Assembly: GCA_946480785.1 (NCBI GenBank)
Contig: CAMLLD010000001.1
Location: 62,001-126,000 of the forward strand
DNA: 64,000 bases
Direction of reading: 5' to 3'
Source of the DNA: an uncultured Blastocatellia bacterium
GTDB lineage: Bacteria; Acidobacteriota; Blastocatellia; Pyrinomonadales; Pyrinomonadaceae
Shown piece by piece: positions 1 through 8,503 of the stretch (the stretch's first letter is position 1; the number at the start of each line of letters is the position of its first letter). Both the position numbers and the translations under genes were made by a program. The notes below the pieces were generated by a model. It saw only the letters and a list, made by a program, of their open reading frames with translations. It was not told the DNA's origin and ran no database searches.

Positions 1-1369
1 AACGCCGCAACACCTGTTCAGCTTCCGAAACTGACAAACCCGTCATCAACGCAAAACGTTGCGCGCCGATGCCGTAAACCACACCGAAATTCAGCCGCTT
101 CGCAAAGTCACGCTGCTCTTTCGTCACCTGGTCGACCGGCGCATTGAAGACCTGCGACGCCGTAACGCGATGCAGATCCGCGCCGCTGTTGAAAGCGTCG
201 GCAAAGCCGCGGTCGCCCGAAAACTCCGCGAGAATCCGCAACTCGATCTGCGAATAGTCCGCGATGATCAACTTCCGCCCCGCGGGATAACCGCTGAAGC
301 AGCGCCGGTACTCAACCGCGTGCGGCACCTGCTGAATGTTCGGGTTCGTGCAGGCGAAGCGTCCGGTCGGCGCGCCTATCTGACGGAAGTCAGCATGCAA
401 GCGATTTGTCTTCGGATTGATCATGTCGATCATGTTCGTGCCGTAACTCGTCAACGCCTTTTGCACGGTGCGATATTCAAGCAACGTCGCGATAACCGGA
501 TATTCCGCCGCGAGTGGTTGCAGTTTCCAGTTGCGCGTCGAATCCGGCACCGGGATGCCGAGCCGATTCAGGGCCTTGGTGAGTTGTTGCTGTGAGTCGA
601 GGTTGATGTCTTCGCGTTGTGGACCACCGAACAGCGAGCCTTGCGACGACTCTTCCGCCAGCACTTGCTGCAATTGTTCAGCGAGCTCTATGCGCCGCTT
701 CTCAACAATGCCCAACTGTTCGAGCCAGCGATCCTTGTGCATGAAGAACCCGGCGAGCTCGATGTCTACCACCGGCATCACGCACTCGAATTCGAGTTGC
801 GCCACCCTGACCAGCGACTCCGCTTTCAAACGCTCGATCAGCTTCTCGCGCAAAGGCAACAGGATCGCCGCATCGCGCGCCGCATATTCGAGTTGTGCCG
901 CCGTGAGTTCGAGGTTCCAATTGCTGAGCCGTTCGCTTTTGTCGACGAGCTCGTTGAGATAACGCCCCGCAACGGTTTCGAGTCCGTGGCGCTCTTCGAT
1001 GTCGCCCGCGCCGACGAGTTGACTCGCGAGCAACGTGTCGAACAATCCGCCGAGATCGACGCCGAGATTGTGCTTGATGAACTTCGCGTCAAACTTCGCG
1101 TTGTGCGCGATCTTGATCGGACGCGGCGCGGCCAGCAGCCGGCGCAAAGGCGCGAGCGCGTCGCTCTGCCGCGAATCGCCGTTCGCGAAGTGATCGAAGT
1201 CGATGATGTAAACGCAATCGGGCGCTGCTAACTGGATCAGCCGCAGGCGCGAGGTATAGGGATCGAGATCGGTGGTTTCCGTGTCGAGTCCGACGACTGG
1301 CTGGGTTTCGAGTTTTTCGATGGCTTTGCGGAGTTCATCGGGTGTTCGTATCAGTTCGTAATTCGTCAT
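1..1369 (-). CDS. PolA-family DNA polymerase with N-terminal 3'-5' exonuclease, partial (3' end outside window)
   Basis: The visible 456 residues begin at an ATG at 1369. The N-terminus is an RNase D/DnaQ-like 3'-5' exonuclease, with the DTET metal-binding motif near residues 29-32 and an HNAKFD motif about 70 residues later. A family A polymerase domain follows: motif A (DYSQIELR) begins near residue 371 and the O-helix KRLNFGVVYG near 424. The protein starts directly with the exonuclease, so the 5'-3' exonuclease domain of classical Pol I is absent. Length and layout fit the 'bifunctional 3'-5' exonuclease/DNA polymerase' family of about 600 residues. The fingers/palm C-terminus lies beyond the window. 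The DinB-like gene ends one base before this start, so the two are probably cotranscribed. Role in repair or gap filling is inferred. Confidence 0.9.
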   Translation of the reverse strand, partial: MTNYELIRTPDELRKAIEKLETQPVVGLDTETTDLDPYTSRLRLIQLAAPDCVYIIDFDHFANGDSRQSDALAPLRRLLAAPRPIKIAHNAKFDAKFIKHNLGVDLGGLFDTLLASQLVGAGDIEERHGLETVAGRYLNELVDKSERLSNWNLELTAAQLEYAARDAAILLPLREKLIERLKAESLVRVAQLEFECVMPVVDIELAGFFMHKDRWLEQLGIVEKRRIELAEQLQQVLAEESSQGSLFGGPQREDINLDSQQQLTKALNRLGIPVPDSTRNWKLQPLAAEYPVIATLLEYRTVQKALTSYGTNMIDMINPKTNRLHADFRQIGAPTGRFACTNPNIQQVPHAVEYRRCFSGYPAGRKLIIADYSQIELRILAEFSGDRGFADAFNSGADLHRVTASQVFNAPVDQVTKEQRDFAKRLNFGVVYGIGAQRFALMTGLSVSEAEQVLRR

Positions 1370-1888
1370 CTAGTTCAAAGCCATCAATCGCTTCAACATC
1401 AAGATCTGACCTTTGTGCTGCGCTTCGTGATCGATCAGGTGGTGCAGAATATAGCGCAAGTTGTGCACGATGGGTTTGTCGGGGCGCTCATACATGCGTT
1501 CGAGATCTTTGTCGCTGTATGAGAAGAGCACGTCGCGCGTTTGATTGCGGATCTTCTCGATCTCCTGCAAACAAAACGCTGTCGTGTAACCGTTGCGTTC
1601 GACGGAGTCGACGTTTTCAAGGATGTCCCAAAACGGCGCTTTCTCATCTTCTTCGGTGAGTTTATGACCGGAAACGACCATCTGCATCCAAAACCACTCG
1701 GCCTCACCGATGTGCAACACGAGACCGCCGATCGAATGCGCGCCGAGGAAAGCAGGCTTGCCGATTGTATCGTTCGGAATGTCTTTCACTGCGGCCACCA
1801 ACTGACCGCGCACCTCTTCCATGCTAGCGAGGTAATAACCAATGCCGGTGGATAGACCGGGATGAGGAGTCAAAACTCTTTGCTTCAT
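1370..1888 (-). CDS. DinB-like four-helix-bundle protein
   Basis: A 172-residue protein of the DinB/YfiT-like superfamily (DUF1572-type). These are four-helix bundles that usually bind a divalent metal through three histidines; some members are thiol transferases. A candidate ligand lies in the segment GLVLHIGEAEWFW, and a second pair in HHLIDHEAQHKGQI near the C-terminus, which is the typical arrangement. The start MKQRVLTPH at 1888 is chosen because its ATG overlaps the stop of the MFS gene (ATGA). A longer reading to 1999 would run deep into that gene. Substrate is unknown. Confidence 0.82.
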   Translation of the reverse strand: MKQRVLTPHPGLSTGIGYYLASMEEVRGQLVAAVKDIPNDTIGKPAFLGAHSIGGLVLHIGEAEWFWMQMVVSGHKLTEEDEKAPFWDILENVDSVERNGYTTAFCLQEIEKIRNQTRDVLFSYSDKDLERMYERPDKPIVHNLRYILHHLIDHEAQHKGQILMLKRLMALN

Positions 1889-3114
1889 TGCATAACCCTT
1901 TCCGGATGCGGCCGCACGAATATCAGCAACAGCGCCGCGGCTGTTGCGCCCAGCGCCGCACTGATCAGGAATGCGGCGGTCGGGCCTTTCCAGTCCCAAA
2001 TCATACCCATCAAAAGCGACGCGGGAAACACCGCGATGCCGAGCGCGAGATTATATAGTCCGTAAGCTGTTCCGCGTTGTTCGGGTTGCACGAGATCCGC
2101 GACGAGTGCTTTCTCTGCGCCTTCCGACAAGCCAAAGTAGATGCCGTAGATCAGGAAAAGGATCCACACCGACACTTCCCTGCTGACAAACGCGAAGCCC
2201 GCGTAAACCGCGGCGTAAAGTATCCAACCGGAAACGATCAAGCGTTTGCGCCCGAGACGATCGGAAAGATCTCCGCCCCACAACGAGCTCAACACTTTGC
2301 TCGCGTGATGCGCCGCCCACAACAAGGGCACGAGCAGGATCGACACGCCAGAGTCGCGCGCGCGCAGGATCAGGAAACTGTCGGATGAATTCGAAAGTGT
2401 GAACAACGCGAGGATCACGAGAAAGCGTTTGAAGTTCGCATCAAAACCGCGCAACGAAAGCTTCGGGGCGTTGATAGTTGGAGCAGCTTTCGCGCGCTGC
2501 ACCGGCGACTCGCGCATGAAAAACACCGCCACGAGCACCGCGAGAATCGCCGGCACCGAAGCGACGAGAAAGATCAGCGTAAACTCCCGACGCGTCGGCG
2601 CGGTCGCGTTTACGACCAGCAGCACCACCAGCACGTAACCAATCAACGGCCCGATCACCGCGCCCGCGTGGTCCATCGCGCGATGAAAACCAAACGCGAG
2701 CCCGCGCTGTTCGACTGCAACTGTGTCGGCGATCATCGCGTCGCGCGGCGAAGTGCGCACGCCTTTGCCGACGCGATCGGCGAGACGAATCGCGAGCACC
2801 TGGTGCCAGTTGTTGGCAAACCCGAGAAACGGCCGCACGAAAGACGCGAGTGCGTAACCGCCGACCACGAGCCACTTTCGTTTGCCGACTCGATCGCTGA
2901 TGTAACCCGCGAACAGTTTCAAGAGGCTCGAGATCGACTCCGCCGCGCCTTCGATGATGCCGATTGCTTCCGCGGACGCACCGAGCGTCGCGGTGAGAAA
3001 AACCGGCAGCAGCGGATAAATGATTTCGCTGGAAGCGTCGTTGAGGAGACTGACCAGACCAATCGCGACGACGTTACGCGGCAATCGCCGATAGCGCCGC
3101 CACAGATTGTTCAA
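1885..3114 (-). CDS. MFS transporter
   Basis: Major facilitator superfamily permease of about 409 residues with roughly twelve hydrophobic segments. The first helix carries [18 protein letters not shown], characteristic of a bacterial MFS subgroup, followed by SDRVGKRKW, the conserved loop 2-3 motif. A second half-copy is seen in [11 protein letters not shown]. An open frame reaches 3201, but that would overlap queF by 91 bases. A TTG at 3114 overlaps the queF TGA (TTGA) and gives [15 protein letters not shown], which matches where homologues begin, so I prefer it. Substrate cannot be read from the sequence. It sits in the minus-strand chain queF-MFS-dinB-pol. Confidence 0.85.
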   Translation of the reverse strand: MNNLWRRYRRLPRNVVAIGLVSLLNDASSEIIYPLLPVFLTATLGASAEAIGIIEGAAESISSLLKLFAGYISDRVGKRKWLVVGGYALASFVRPFLGFANNWHQVLAIRLADRVGKGVRTSPRDAMIADTVAVEQRGLAFGFHRAMDHAGAVIGPLIGYVLVVLLVVNATAPTRREFTLIFLVASVPAILAVLVAVFFMRESPVQRAKAAPTINAPKLSLRGFDANFKRFLVILALFTLSNSSDSFLILRARDSGVSILLVPLLWAAHHASKVLSSLWGGDLSDRLGRKRLIVSGWILYAAVYAGFAFVSREVSVWILFLIYGIYFGLSEGAEKALVADLVQPEQRGTAYGLYNLALGIAVFPASLLMGMIWDWKGPTAAFLISAALGATAAALLLIFVRPHPERVMQ

Positions 3115-3503
3115 GGCTTTTTGTAGGAGGCTTTGACTGTTGTTTTGATGTTGCCGCGCACGTTGAAGTCGCCGAAGATCTCGACGCTTAAAGGATCGCA
3201 CGCCGCGACGAAGTCTTCGAGGATCACGTTGATCACGTGCTCGTGAAAGATCTTCACGTTGCGAAACGAATTGATGTAGAGCTTCAAACTTTTGAGCTCG
3301 ATGCAGCGCTCGTTGGGAACGTATTCGAGGCGAATCGTGGCGAAGTCAGGAAAGTCTGAAAACGGGCAGACGGCCGTGAACTCGGGAATCTCGAAATTGA
3401 TCTTGATCTCGTTACCGGGAAACTCGTAGGCAAACGTGTCGAGCGGAAAAAGATTCATCTCCGCGCGCGGGGTAGATTGAATATCAAGGCACTGTTGACT
3501 CAT
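3111..3503 (-). CDS. queF: NADPH-dependent 7-cyano-7-deazaguanine reductase (preQ1 synthase)
   Basis: QueF reduces the nitrile preQ0 to the amine preQ1 in queuosine tRNA modification. The 130-residue size matches the short unimodular (YkvM-like) type. The segment [16 protein letters not shown] supplies the catalytic cysteine, which forms a thioimide with preQ0, and the nearby aspartate. [13 protein letters not shown] and FHEHVIN form the family's conserved core, with the substrate-binding glutamate. The other queuosine genes (queC, queD, queE, tgt) are not in the window, so preQ0 supply is encoded elsewhere. The stop overlaps the proposed start of the MFS gene. Confidence 0.95.
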   Translation of the reverse strand: MSQQCLDIQSTPRAEMNLFPLDTFAYEFPGNEIKINFEIPEFTAVCPFSDFPDFATIRLEYVPNERCIELKSLKLYINSFRNVKIFHEHVINVILEDFVAACDPLSVEIFGDFNVRGNIKTTVKASYKKP

Positions 3504-3514
3504 ATCGATTGCCG

Positions 3515-4267
3515 TCAGATGTTAACCGATCGGCGACCGATCTCGAAAAACTTGATCAGCACGAGTCCCGCGACGAAGCCACCGACGTGAGCGGCGTACG
3601 CGACACCGCCCTGTTGCGAGCCGCCGCCGAGCATGCCGAGCCCGCTAACCAACTGAAACGCGAACCAGATTCCGATCGCGACCCACGCGGGCACGTCCGT
3701 GAGAAAGCGGAAAAGAATCACCGTCACGCGCCGCGACGGATGCAGCAGAATGTAGGCGCCCAACACGCCCGAGATCGCGCCCGATGCGCCGAGACTCGGC
3801 ACCAGCAGCGCCGCCTGACTGTCAGCGAAAGCGGCCGTCGCAAACACATGCGACAACGACGCGATCACGCCGCAAAGCAAATAAAAGAAGATGTAACGAA
3901 GATGGCCCAAACGGTCCTCGATGTTGTCGCCGAAGATCCAAAGGAACAGCATGTTGCCGGCGATGTGCGCGATGCCGCCGTGCATGAACATCGAAGTAAA
4001 CAACGTCAGATAAACCGAGCCCGGCGTGGGACCAAGACCGGGAATTTGCACCGGTCCGGTCGGCGTCGGCAGCACGCGCGTAGCAGTGACAACGTCGTGT
4101 CCCGTTAAGATTTCCTGCGGCACAGTCGAGAACGAATAAGTGAACTGTTCGTTCGTGCCGATGCCTTGCAGCACAACAAAGACAAAGATGTTGAGCGCAA
4201 TGATGGCGTAGTTAACGTACGGCGTGGTTTGTCGATCGGAGTTGTCGTCGTAGAGTGGAAAAACCAT
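3515..4267 (-). CDS. Rhomboid-family intramembrane serine protease
   Basis: A 250-residue polytopic membrane protein with six predicted helices. The catalytic serine lies in GASGAISG and the partner histidine in [12 protein letters not shown], the two rhomboid signatures. The helix-2 region [18 protein letters not shown] carries the conserved histidine and asparagine of the oxyanion hole. The N-terminus [20 protein letters not shown] is typical of a bacterial rhomboid clade. An extracytoplasmic loop rich in [17 protein letters not shown] lies between helices 1 and 2. It probably cleaves type I membrane proteins within the bilayer; the substrate is unknown. Unlinked to obvious partners. Confidence 0.93.
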   Translation of the reverse strand: MVFPLYDDNSDRQTTPYVNYAIIALNIFVFVVLQGIGTNEQFTYSFSTVPQEILTGHDVVTATRVLPTPTGPVQIPGLGPTPGSVYLTLFTSMFMHGGIAHIAGNMLFLWIFGDNIEDRLGHLRYIFFYLLCGVIASLSHVFATAAFADSQAALLVPSLGASGAISGVLGAYILLHPSRRVTVILFRFLTDVPAWVAIGIWFAFQLVSGLGMLGGGSQQGGVAYAAHVGGFVAGLVLIKFFEIGRRSVNI

Positions 4268-4345
4268 GGTCCATTATCCCGTTGGGTGTCGCTGGAATTT
4301 ACCGGCGCGGTTTGCGCAGAGTGTAACGCGGCTGTTACTAAACGG

Positions 4346-5800
4346 TTAATCCGAACCGCGCGTCGCGAGCGGCACGCCCGCCTGCACGATCGCGGGCTCG
4401 TGCGGCCGCAGTAATTCGTAACCTTCCGAACGCGCGACATACGTTGCCGCCGTGATGTCGCCGGTGACGTTGAGCGTGGTGCGGCACATGTCGAGCAGAC
4501 GATCGACGCCCAGAATGATCGCGATCAGCGCCGGATTCACGCCGATCGTGACGAGCACGCCGACGATGAACGGAATCGATCCAGAAGGCACGCCCGCCGT
4601 GCCGACGCCGCCGAGAATCGCGAGATAGACCACCATCAACTGTTGGCCCAAACTCAAATCGACGCCCGCGAGTTGGGCCAGGAAAAGCACCGTGACGCCT
4701 TCGTACAACGCCGTGCCGTTCTGGTTCGCGGTCGCGCCGACCGTCAGCACGAAGCTGTTGATCTCCTGTGGCACGCCGAGGTTCTGTTCCGACACGCGCA
4801 ACGCGGTCGGCAATGTCGCGTTCGATGACGACGTGGAGAACGCCGTCAGGATCACGGTCTTCACGCGACGGAAAAACTCGAGCGGCGAGATGCGCGAAAG
4901 GAAGTAGATCGAAAGCGAGTAGACGCCGAACATGTGCAGCGCGAGACCGAGCAGCACGGTCAGTACAAACCACGCGAGCGCTTGCAGCAGGTCAAGTCCG
5001 AACCGCGCGGTGTTGTTGAAGAGCAGGCACGCGACTGCGTACGGCGCAAACTTCATGATGATCTCGATGATCTTCGCGGTGATTTCGTAAATGCCTTCGA
5101 GCACGCGCAGCACCGGCGCGGTCACCGTCACCGGCAGCAGCGTGATCGCGATGCCGACGATCAGCGCGAAGAACATCAGGTGCAGCATGTTCGGATCTTC
5201 TTTGCCGGCGACGGCGTAGAACGGGTTCTTCGGAACGATCGTTTCGACGACGGACATTAACGGTTTCGGCGCCGCGGTCTTCGCTTTGTTCGCGTCTTCG
5301 ACAGTTTTCGTTGCGTCGCTGGCGTAGCGTTGTTGCAGTGCCGCCGAGGTTGCTGGATCTATTCGCTCGCCGGGCCTGATCGTGTTTGCGAGTGTGAGAC
5401 CGATCACGACCGAGATGGCGGAGATCACGAGGCAGTAACCAAACGATTTCAATCCGACGCGGCCGAGTTTGCGAATGTCGCCGATGCCCGCAACGCCGAC
5501 GACGAGCGACGCAAACACGAGCGGCACGACGATCATCAGAAGCAGTCGCAGAAACAGTTGGCCCACCGGCTGCGTGAAGTTGTCGACGACCCAAACCACG
5601 CGCGGATGATCGCCGCCAAACATCTTGTTCGTAACGATGCCCGCAATCACGCCAACCGCCAGCCCGATCAAAATCTTCGTGTGCAGCGGGATGCCTTTGG
5701 GTTTGTCCGGCGTCTCTTCGTCGAGGTCCGTGTTGATCTCGCGTTCGAAGGCATCGCGCTCGAGTCGTTCGGGTTTTTGGTTGTCTTTGTTTTCAGGCAT
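4346..5800 (-). CDS. Dicarboxylate/amino acid:cation symporter (DAACS family)
   Basis: A 484-residue secondary transporter of the GltP/DctA/GltPh fold that moves glutamate, aspartate or C4-dicarboxylates with Na+ or H+. Diagnostic segments are TAFSTSSSNATLPTAL (the serine-rich hairpin HP1 region), GATANQNGTALYEG (TM7, equivalent to the NMDGT motif but with NQNGT), AGVPSGSIPFIVGVL (HP2) and LGVDRLLDMCRTTLNVTGD (TM8). The DRLLDMCRTTLN segment carries the substrate-binding Asp/Arg region. The N-terminus is unusually long and charged (about 40 residues), and a periplasmic loop around residues 150-190 is enriched in charged residues. Substrate choice between acidic amino acids and dicarboxylates is not resolved. 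Confidence 0.92.
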   Translation of the reverse strand: MPENKDNQKPERLERDAFEREINTDLDEETPDKPKGIPLHTKILIGLAVGVIAGIVTNKMFGGDHPRVVWVVDNFTQPVGQLFLRLLLMIVVPLVFASLVVGVAGIGDIRKLGRVGLKSFGYCLVISAISVVIGLTLANTIRPGERIDPATSAALQQRYASDATKTVEDANKAKTAAPKPLMSVVETIVPKNPFYAVAGKEDPNMLHLMFFALIVGIAITLLPVTVTAPVLRVLEGIYEITAKIIEIIMKFAPYAVACLLFNNTARFGLDLLQALAWFVLTVLLGLALHMFGVYSLSIYFLSRISPLEFFRRVKTVILTAFSTSSSNATLPTALRVSEQNLGVPQEINSFVLTVGATANQNGTALYEGVTVLFLAQLAGVDLSLGQQLMVVYLAILGGVGTAGVPSGSIPFIVGVLVTIGVNPALIAIILGVDRLLDMCRTTLNVTGDITAATYVARSEGYELLRPHEPAIVQAGVPLATRGSD

Positions 5801-5803
5801 CGG

Positions 5804-6682
5804 TTAGCGGCCCCAGCGCAGCTTGTCGCGCAGCACATCGAAGTAGTTTCTGTTGCTTGGCTGAATCAGATTGAACGTCGTGCGGCTCTTGCGAATCACC
5901 ACGCGATCGTCGACCTCGAGTGGAAACCCGACCTGCCCGTCGAGCGTTAACGTGACGTCGGCCTGATCGGATTTCATCAGCAGTTCGATGACTGCGTTGT
6001 CGGGAACGACGAGCGGTCGATTCGAAAGCGTGAACGGGCAGATCGGTGTGATGACGACGGCGTTCATCGAGGGAAAGATTATTGGACCACCGGCGGAAAG
6101 GTTGTAGGCCGTCGATCCCGTGGGCGTTGATACGATCAGGCCGTCGGCGCGAAACGCACTGACAAACTGCTGGTTGAGATAAGCCTCGATCTCGATGATG
6201 CGGGCGAGCGCCGACTTGTTGATGACTACGTCGTTGAGCACGCGATTGTGCGTCACGATCTCGTCGCCACGATGCAACTCAACCGAGAGCATCACGCGTT
6301 TGTCGAGACGATAGTTGCCTTCGAGGATCATCTCGAGCGCGTCGTAAAGCTCTTCGATGCGAAACTCCGTGAGATAACCGAGGCCGCCGTAGTTCACCCC
6401 AAGCACCGGCACTTCTTCGTCGCCGATCAGCCGCGCGGTCCCGATCATCGTGCCGTCGCCTCCGAGGACGAGAATCAGGTCGACCGTTGACGCGAGCTTG
6501 TCGGATTCGACTTGCGCGACCGTGCAACTGGTCTCGTGCTCGATGCGTTCGCGCTCGATCTCCGGGCCGCCGGCGAGTTCGATACCGCGTTGGGCCAGCC
6601 AGACGGTCAACTCGCAGATCGTTTCGAGCGCTTGAGGTTGATGCGGTTTTAGGACTAACCCTAGCCGCTTAATTGTCGACAT
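5804..6682 (-). CDS. nadK: NAD kinase
   Basis: ATP- or polyphosphate-dependent NAD+ kinase, 292 residues, making NADP+. The GGDGTM motif (LILVLGGDGTMIG) contains the catalytic aspartate. NYGGLGYLTE corresponds to the conserved NxGxLGFL element, and DGLIVSTPTGSTAYNLSAGGPI is the substrate-binding signature. The open frame extends to 6943, but the family start is MSTIKRLGLVLKP at 6682, which overlaps the 3' end of tlyA by 14 bases. The tlyA-nadK order is common in bacteria and implies cotranscription. Cytosolic. Confidence 0.96.
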   Translation of the reverse strand: MSTIKRLGLVLKPHQPQALETICELTVWLAQRGIELAGGPEIERERIEHETSCTVAQVESDKLASTVDLILVLGGDGTMIGTARLIGDEEVPVLGVNYGGLGYLTEFRIEELYDALEMILEGNYRLDKRVMLSVELHRGDEIVTHNRVLNDVVINKSALARIIEIEAYLNQQFVSAFRADGLIVSTPTGSTAYNLSAGGPIIFPSMNAVVITPICPFTLSNRPLVVPDNAVIELLMKSDQADVTLTLDGQVGFPLEVDDRVVIRKSRTTFNLIQPSNRNYFDVLRDKLRWGR

Positions 6683-7436
6683 GTTTTGAGGCCGGATGAT
6701 ACGAATAATGGGCGAGGTATTCAACGTTCCCTTCCGCGCCGGTGATGGGCGATTCGATGAGGGCGCGGGCCTCGAGGCCGAGTTCAGTGGCGAACTGGTT
6801 GACGTTTTCGACCGCGCGTAGACGCGACTCAGGGTCGCGGACGATACCGCCGCTGCCGACGTCTGCGCGACCGACTTCGAACTGTGGTTTGATGAGGACG
6901 ACCAGCGAAGCGTCGGGTTTGAGTAGCGAAACGACGGACGCAAGAATTTTCGTTACCGAGATGAAAGACACGTCCATCACAGCCAAGTCAAAACTGACCG
7001 GAAAGTCCTCGGGCTGTAGATACCGCGCGTTTACGCCTTCTCGCACTTCGACTCGCTCGTCGTTGCGCAGTCGCCAGTCGATCTGATTGTGACCGACATC
7101 GATCGCAAACACCTTCGCCGCGCCGTTTTGTAACAGACAATCCGTGAAGCCGCCGGTCGACGCGCCCACGTCAAGACACACCGCGCCACGCACGTCGATC
7201 TGAAACGCGTTCAGCGCCGCTTCGAGTTTCAGACCACCGCGACCGACGTAACGCGACGTCGGATCGTCAGCGTGCTTCACGCGAATCTGTGAGTCGAAAG
7301 CAAATTGTTCGGAAGGTTTTTCGACGCGCTGCTCGTTGACGAGCACCACGCCCGCCATCACCATCGCCTGCGCCTTCGTGCGCGACTCCGCCAGTCCCCG
7401 CTCGACCAGCAGCTTGTCGATGCGCTCACGTTTCAC
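6669..7436 (-). CDS. tlyA: TlyA-family rRNA 2'-O-methyltransferase / hemolysin-like protein
   Basis: A 255-residue protein with an N-terminal S4 RNA-binding domain (residues about 4-65, beginning RIDKLLVERGLAESRTKAQA) and an FtsJ-like Rossmann methyltransferase domain. The SAM-binding motif is CLDVGASTGGFTDCLLQ, followed by FAIDVGHNQIDWRL. VMDVSFISV and VVLIKPQFEVG match the catalytic K-D-K-E arrangement of this family. Actinobacterial TlyA methylates 16S and 23S rRNA and governs capreomycin sensitivity; the exact target here is inferred. It precedes and overlaps nadK. Confidence 0.93.
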   Translation of the reverse strand: MKRERIDKLLVERGLAESRTKAQAMVMAGVVLVNEQRVEKPSEQFAFDSQIRVKHADDPTSRYVGRGGLKLEAALNAFQIDVRGAVCLDVGASTGGFTDCLLQNGAAKVFAIDVGHNQIDWRLRNDERVEVREGVNARYLQPEDFPVSFDLAVMDVSFISVTKILASVVSLLKPDASLVVLIKPQFEVGRADVGSGGIVRDPESRLRAVENVNQFATELGLEARALIESPITGAEGNVEYLAHYSYHPASKHVDN

Positions 7437-7450
7437 ACCGCAGACATTAC

Positions 7451-7480
7451 TTTGGACTGCGGTGACTTGTCACCGCTTTC
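7451..7480. repeat. Single copy of a palindromic intergenic repeat
   Basis: Between the small ORF stop at 7482 and the tlyA start at 7436 lies GGACTGCG, then a perfect stem GCGGTGAC / GTCACCGC with a two-base centre (7459-7476), then CGCTTT. The same unit, GGAGTGCG-N12-CGCTTTGG, occurs twice in opposite orientation at 19153-19210. It looks like a REP-type dispersed palindrome that could form a hairpin in RNA. Confidence 0.6.
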
Positions 7481-7481
7481 A

Positions 7482-7745
7482 TCACGCCTGGCGGCGCGAC
7501 GCGACAGTCACCGCGCGTGGCGTGTCGCTCAAGTGAAGTTCGCCCGCGCACTCGTGACAGAGCCACACCAGGATGTGCGGAGCGTCGGACCAGAAGAACG
7601 AACTGATTTTTCCCGCGACCTGCACCGCATGATCCGCGCGCAGCCGCTGCAACGCGCGAATGTAGAAGACGCCGTTGTAAAACTCGCCTTCGGCGCCTTC
7701 GTCACGATGAATACACTCCCGCTCACGAAACATCTGTTTGGGCAT
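7482..7745 (-). CDS. Small conserved-looking protein of unknown function
   Basis: An 87-residue reading frame, not recognised. It is accepted as a gene because an AGGTGAT Shine-Dalgarno element sits 6-7 bases before the ATG, the composition is protein-like, and it does not shadow any other gene. It has two cysteines in its second half (LVWLCHECAGEL, a CxxC-type pair) and one near the N-terminus (RECIHRDEG), which might bind metal. The C-terminal tail SDTPRAVTVASRRQA reads into sequence next to the palindromic repeat. Function unknown. Confidence 0.5.
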   Translation of the reverse strand: MPKQMFRERECIHRDEGAEGEFYNGVFYIRALQRLRADHAVQVAGKISSFFWSDAPHILVWLCHECAGELHLSDTPRAVTVASRRQA

Positions 7746-7827
7746 GACAGATCACCTGCGTTTCTTATTAAGTGTCGGGGTTTATTTATTACGTGTGAGA
7801 AGATCGAATCGAGGCACGCACACTATA

Positions 7828-8346
7828 TCACGGACGGCGGCGGCCTTCGAAAATTTCGTTGATGTTTGATAGATCGCGATCGTTGTGCTGCGCGCGACGG
7901 CGCTCGCGACGCTCGACACGACGCGCACGGCGTTCTTCCCACTGATCGATCAGGACGGAGTTTCTGATCTGCCGCAACGCTTCGTCTTCGCTCGCGCGAG
8001 GTTGAATCGTGATGCGAGGTTGAGCAGCGGGACGATCCTTACGATCCGTGCTTACAGGCCGTGGCTTTGGCGGTTCGGGAACGATCGCGACCGTCTGTAA
8101 TTCGGGAGTCGGTTCAGGCACAGATGACACCGATAACTGCTGGATCTCGGGTTCGGGTTGCTGACGCATCTTGAAGTAAGCGGAGATCACGGCTGACGCC
8201 GCGCCTAGAAACATTGCGATCGCAAACGCGCCGCTAAGTACCCATCGTCTGCGGTGTTTGACCTTAGCTTCGATCGCTTCGAGCGGCACCACCGGCCGGG
8301 CGCTCAACACGGTTCGTTCATCATCGAAATGTGGCTGTTCGACCAT
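7828..8346 (-). CDS. Single-pass membrane protein with proline-rich and basic tail, unknown function
   Basis: A 172-residue protein with a cytoplasmic N-terminus of about 34 residues, one transmembrane helix (WVLSGAFAIAMFLGAASAVI), a proline-rich stretch (PEPTPELQTVAIVPEPPKPRP) and a strongly basic, arginine-rich C-terminus (RRARRVERRERRRAQ). The layout suggests an anchored protein whose tail contacts an acidic partner such as nucleic acid or cell-wall polymer, but nothing identifies it. No family was recognised. It follows dxs on the same strand after a 157-base gap in which I see no clear signal. Confidence 0.6.
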   Translation of the reverse strand: MVEQPHFDDERTVLSARPVVPLEAIEAKVKHRRRWVLSGAFAIAMFLGAASAVISAYFKMRQQPEPEIQQLSVSSVPEPTPELQTVAIVPEPPKPRPVSTDRKDRPAAQPRITIQPRASEDEALRQIRNSVLIDQWEERRARRVERRERRRAQHNDRDLSNINEIFEGRRRP

Positions 8347-8503
8347 TCCTGCCAGAACGTTGCAATGAGCAGGCCACGGGGAGATTGCTGGCGTGAGGCT
8401 GTTTTAGAGGGGATTTCGCGAATAAAAGGGACGAAAATCTACCGATTTCGTGCACGAAAACGACGCGCTGGTTAGTTGAAGCCTCAGGACCTTCGTGCCT
8501 GAT

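Noticed and set aside
5804..6943. N-terminal extension of nadK beyond 6682
   Set aside because: The extra 87 residues are Ser/Arg-rich and overlap tlyA. The family start is at 6682.
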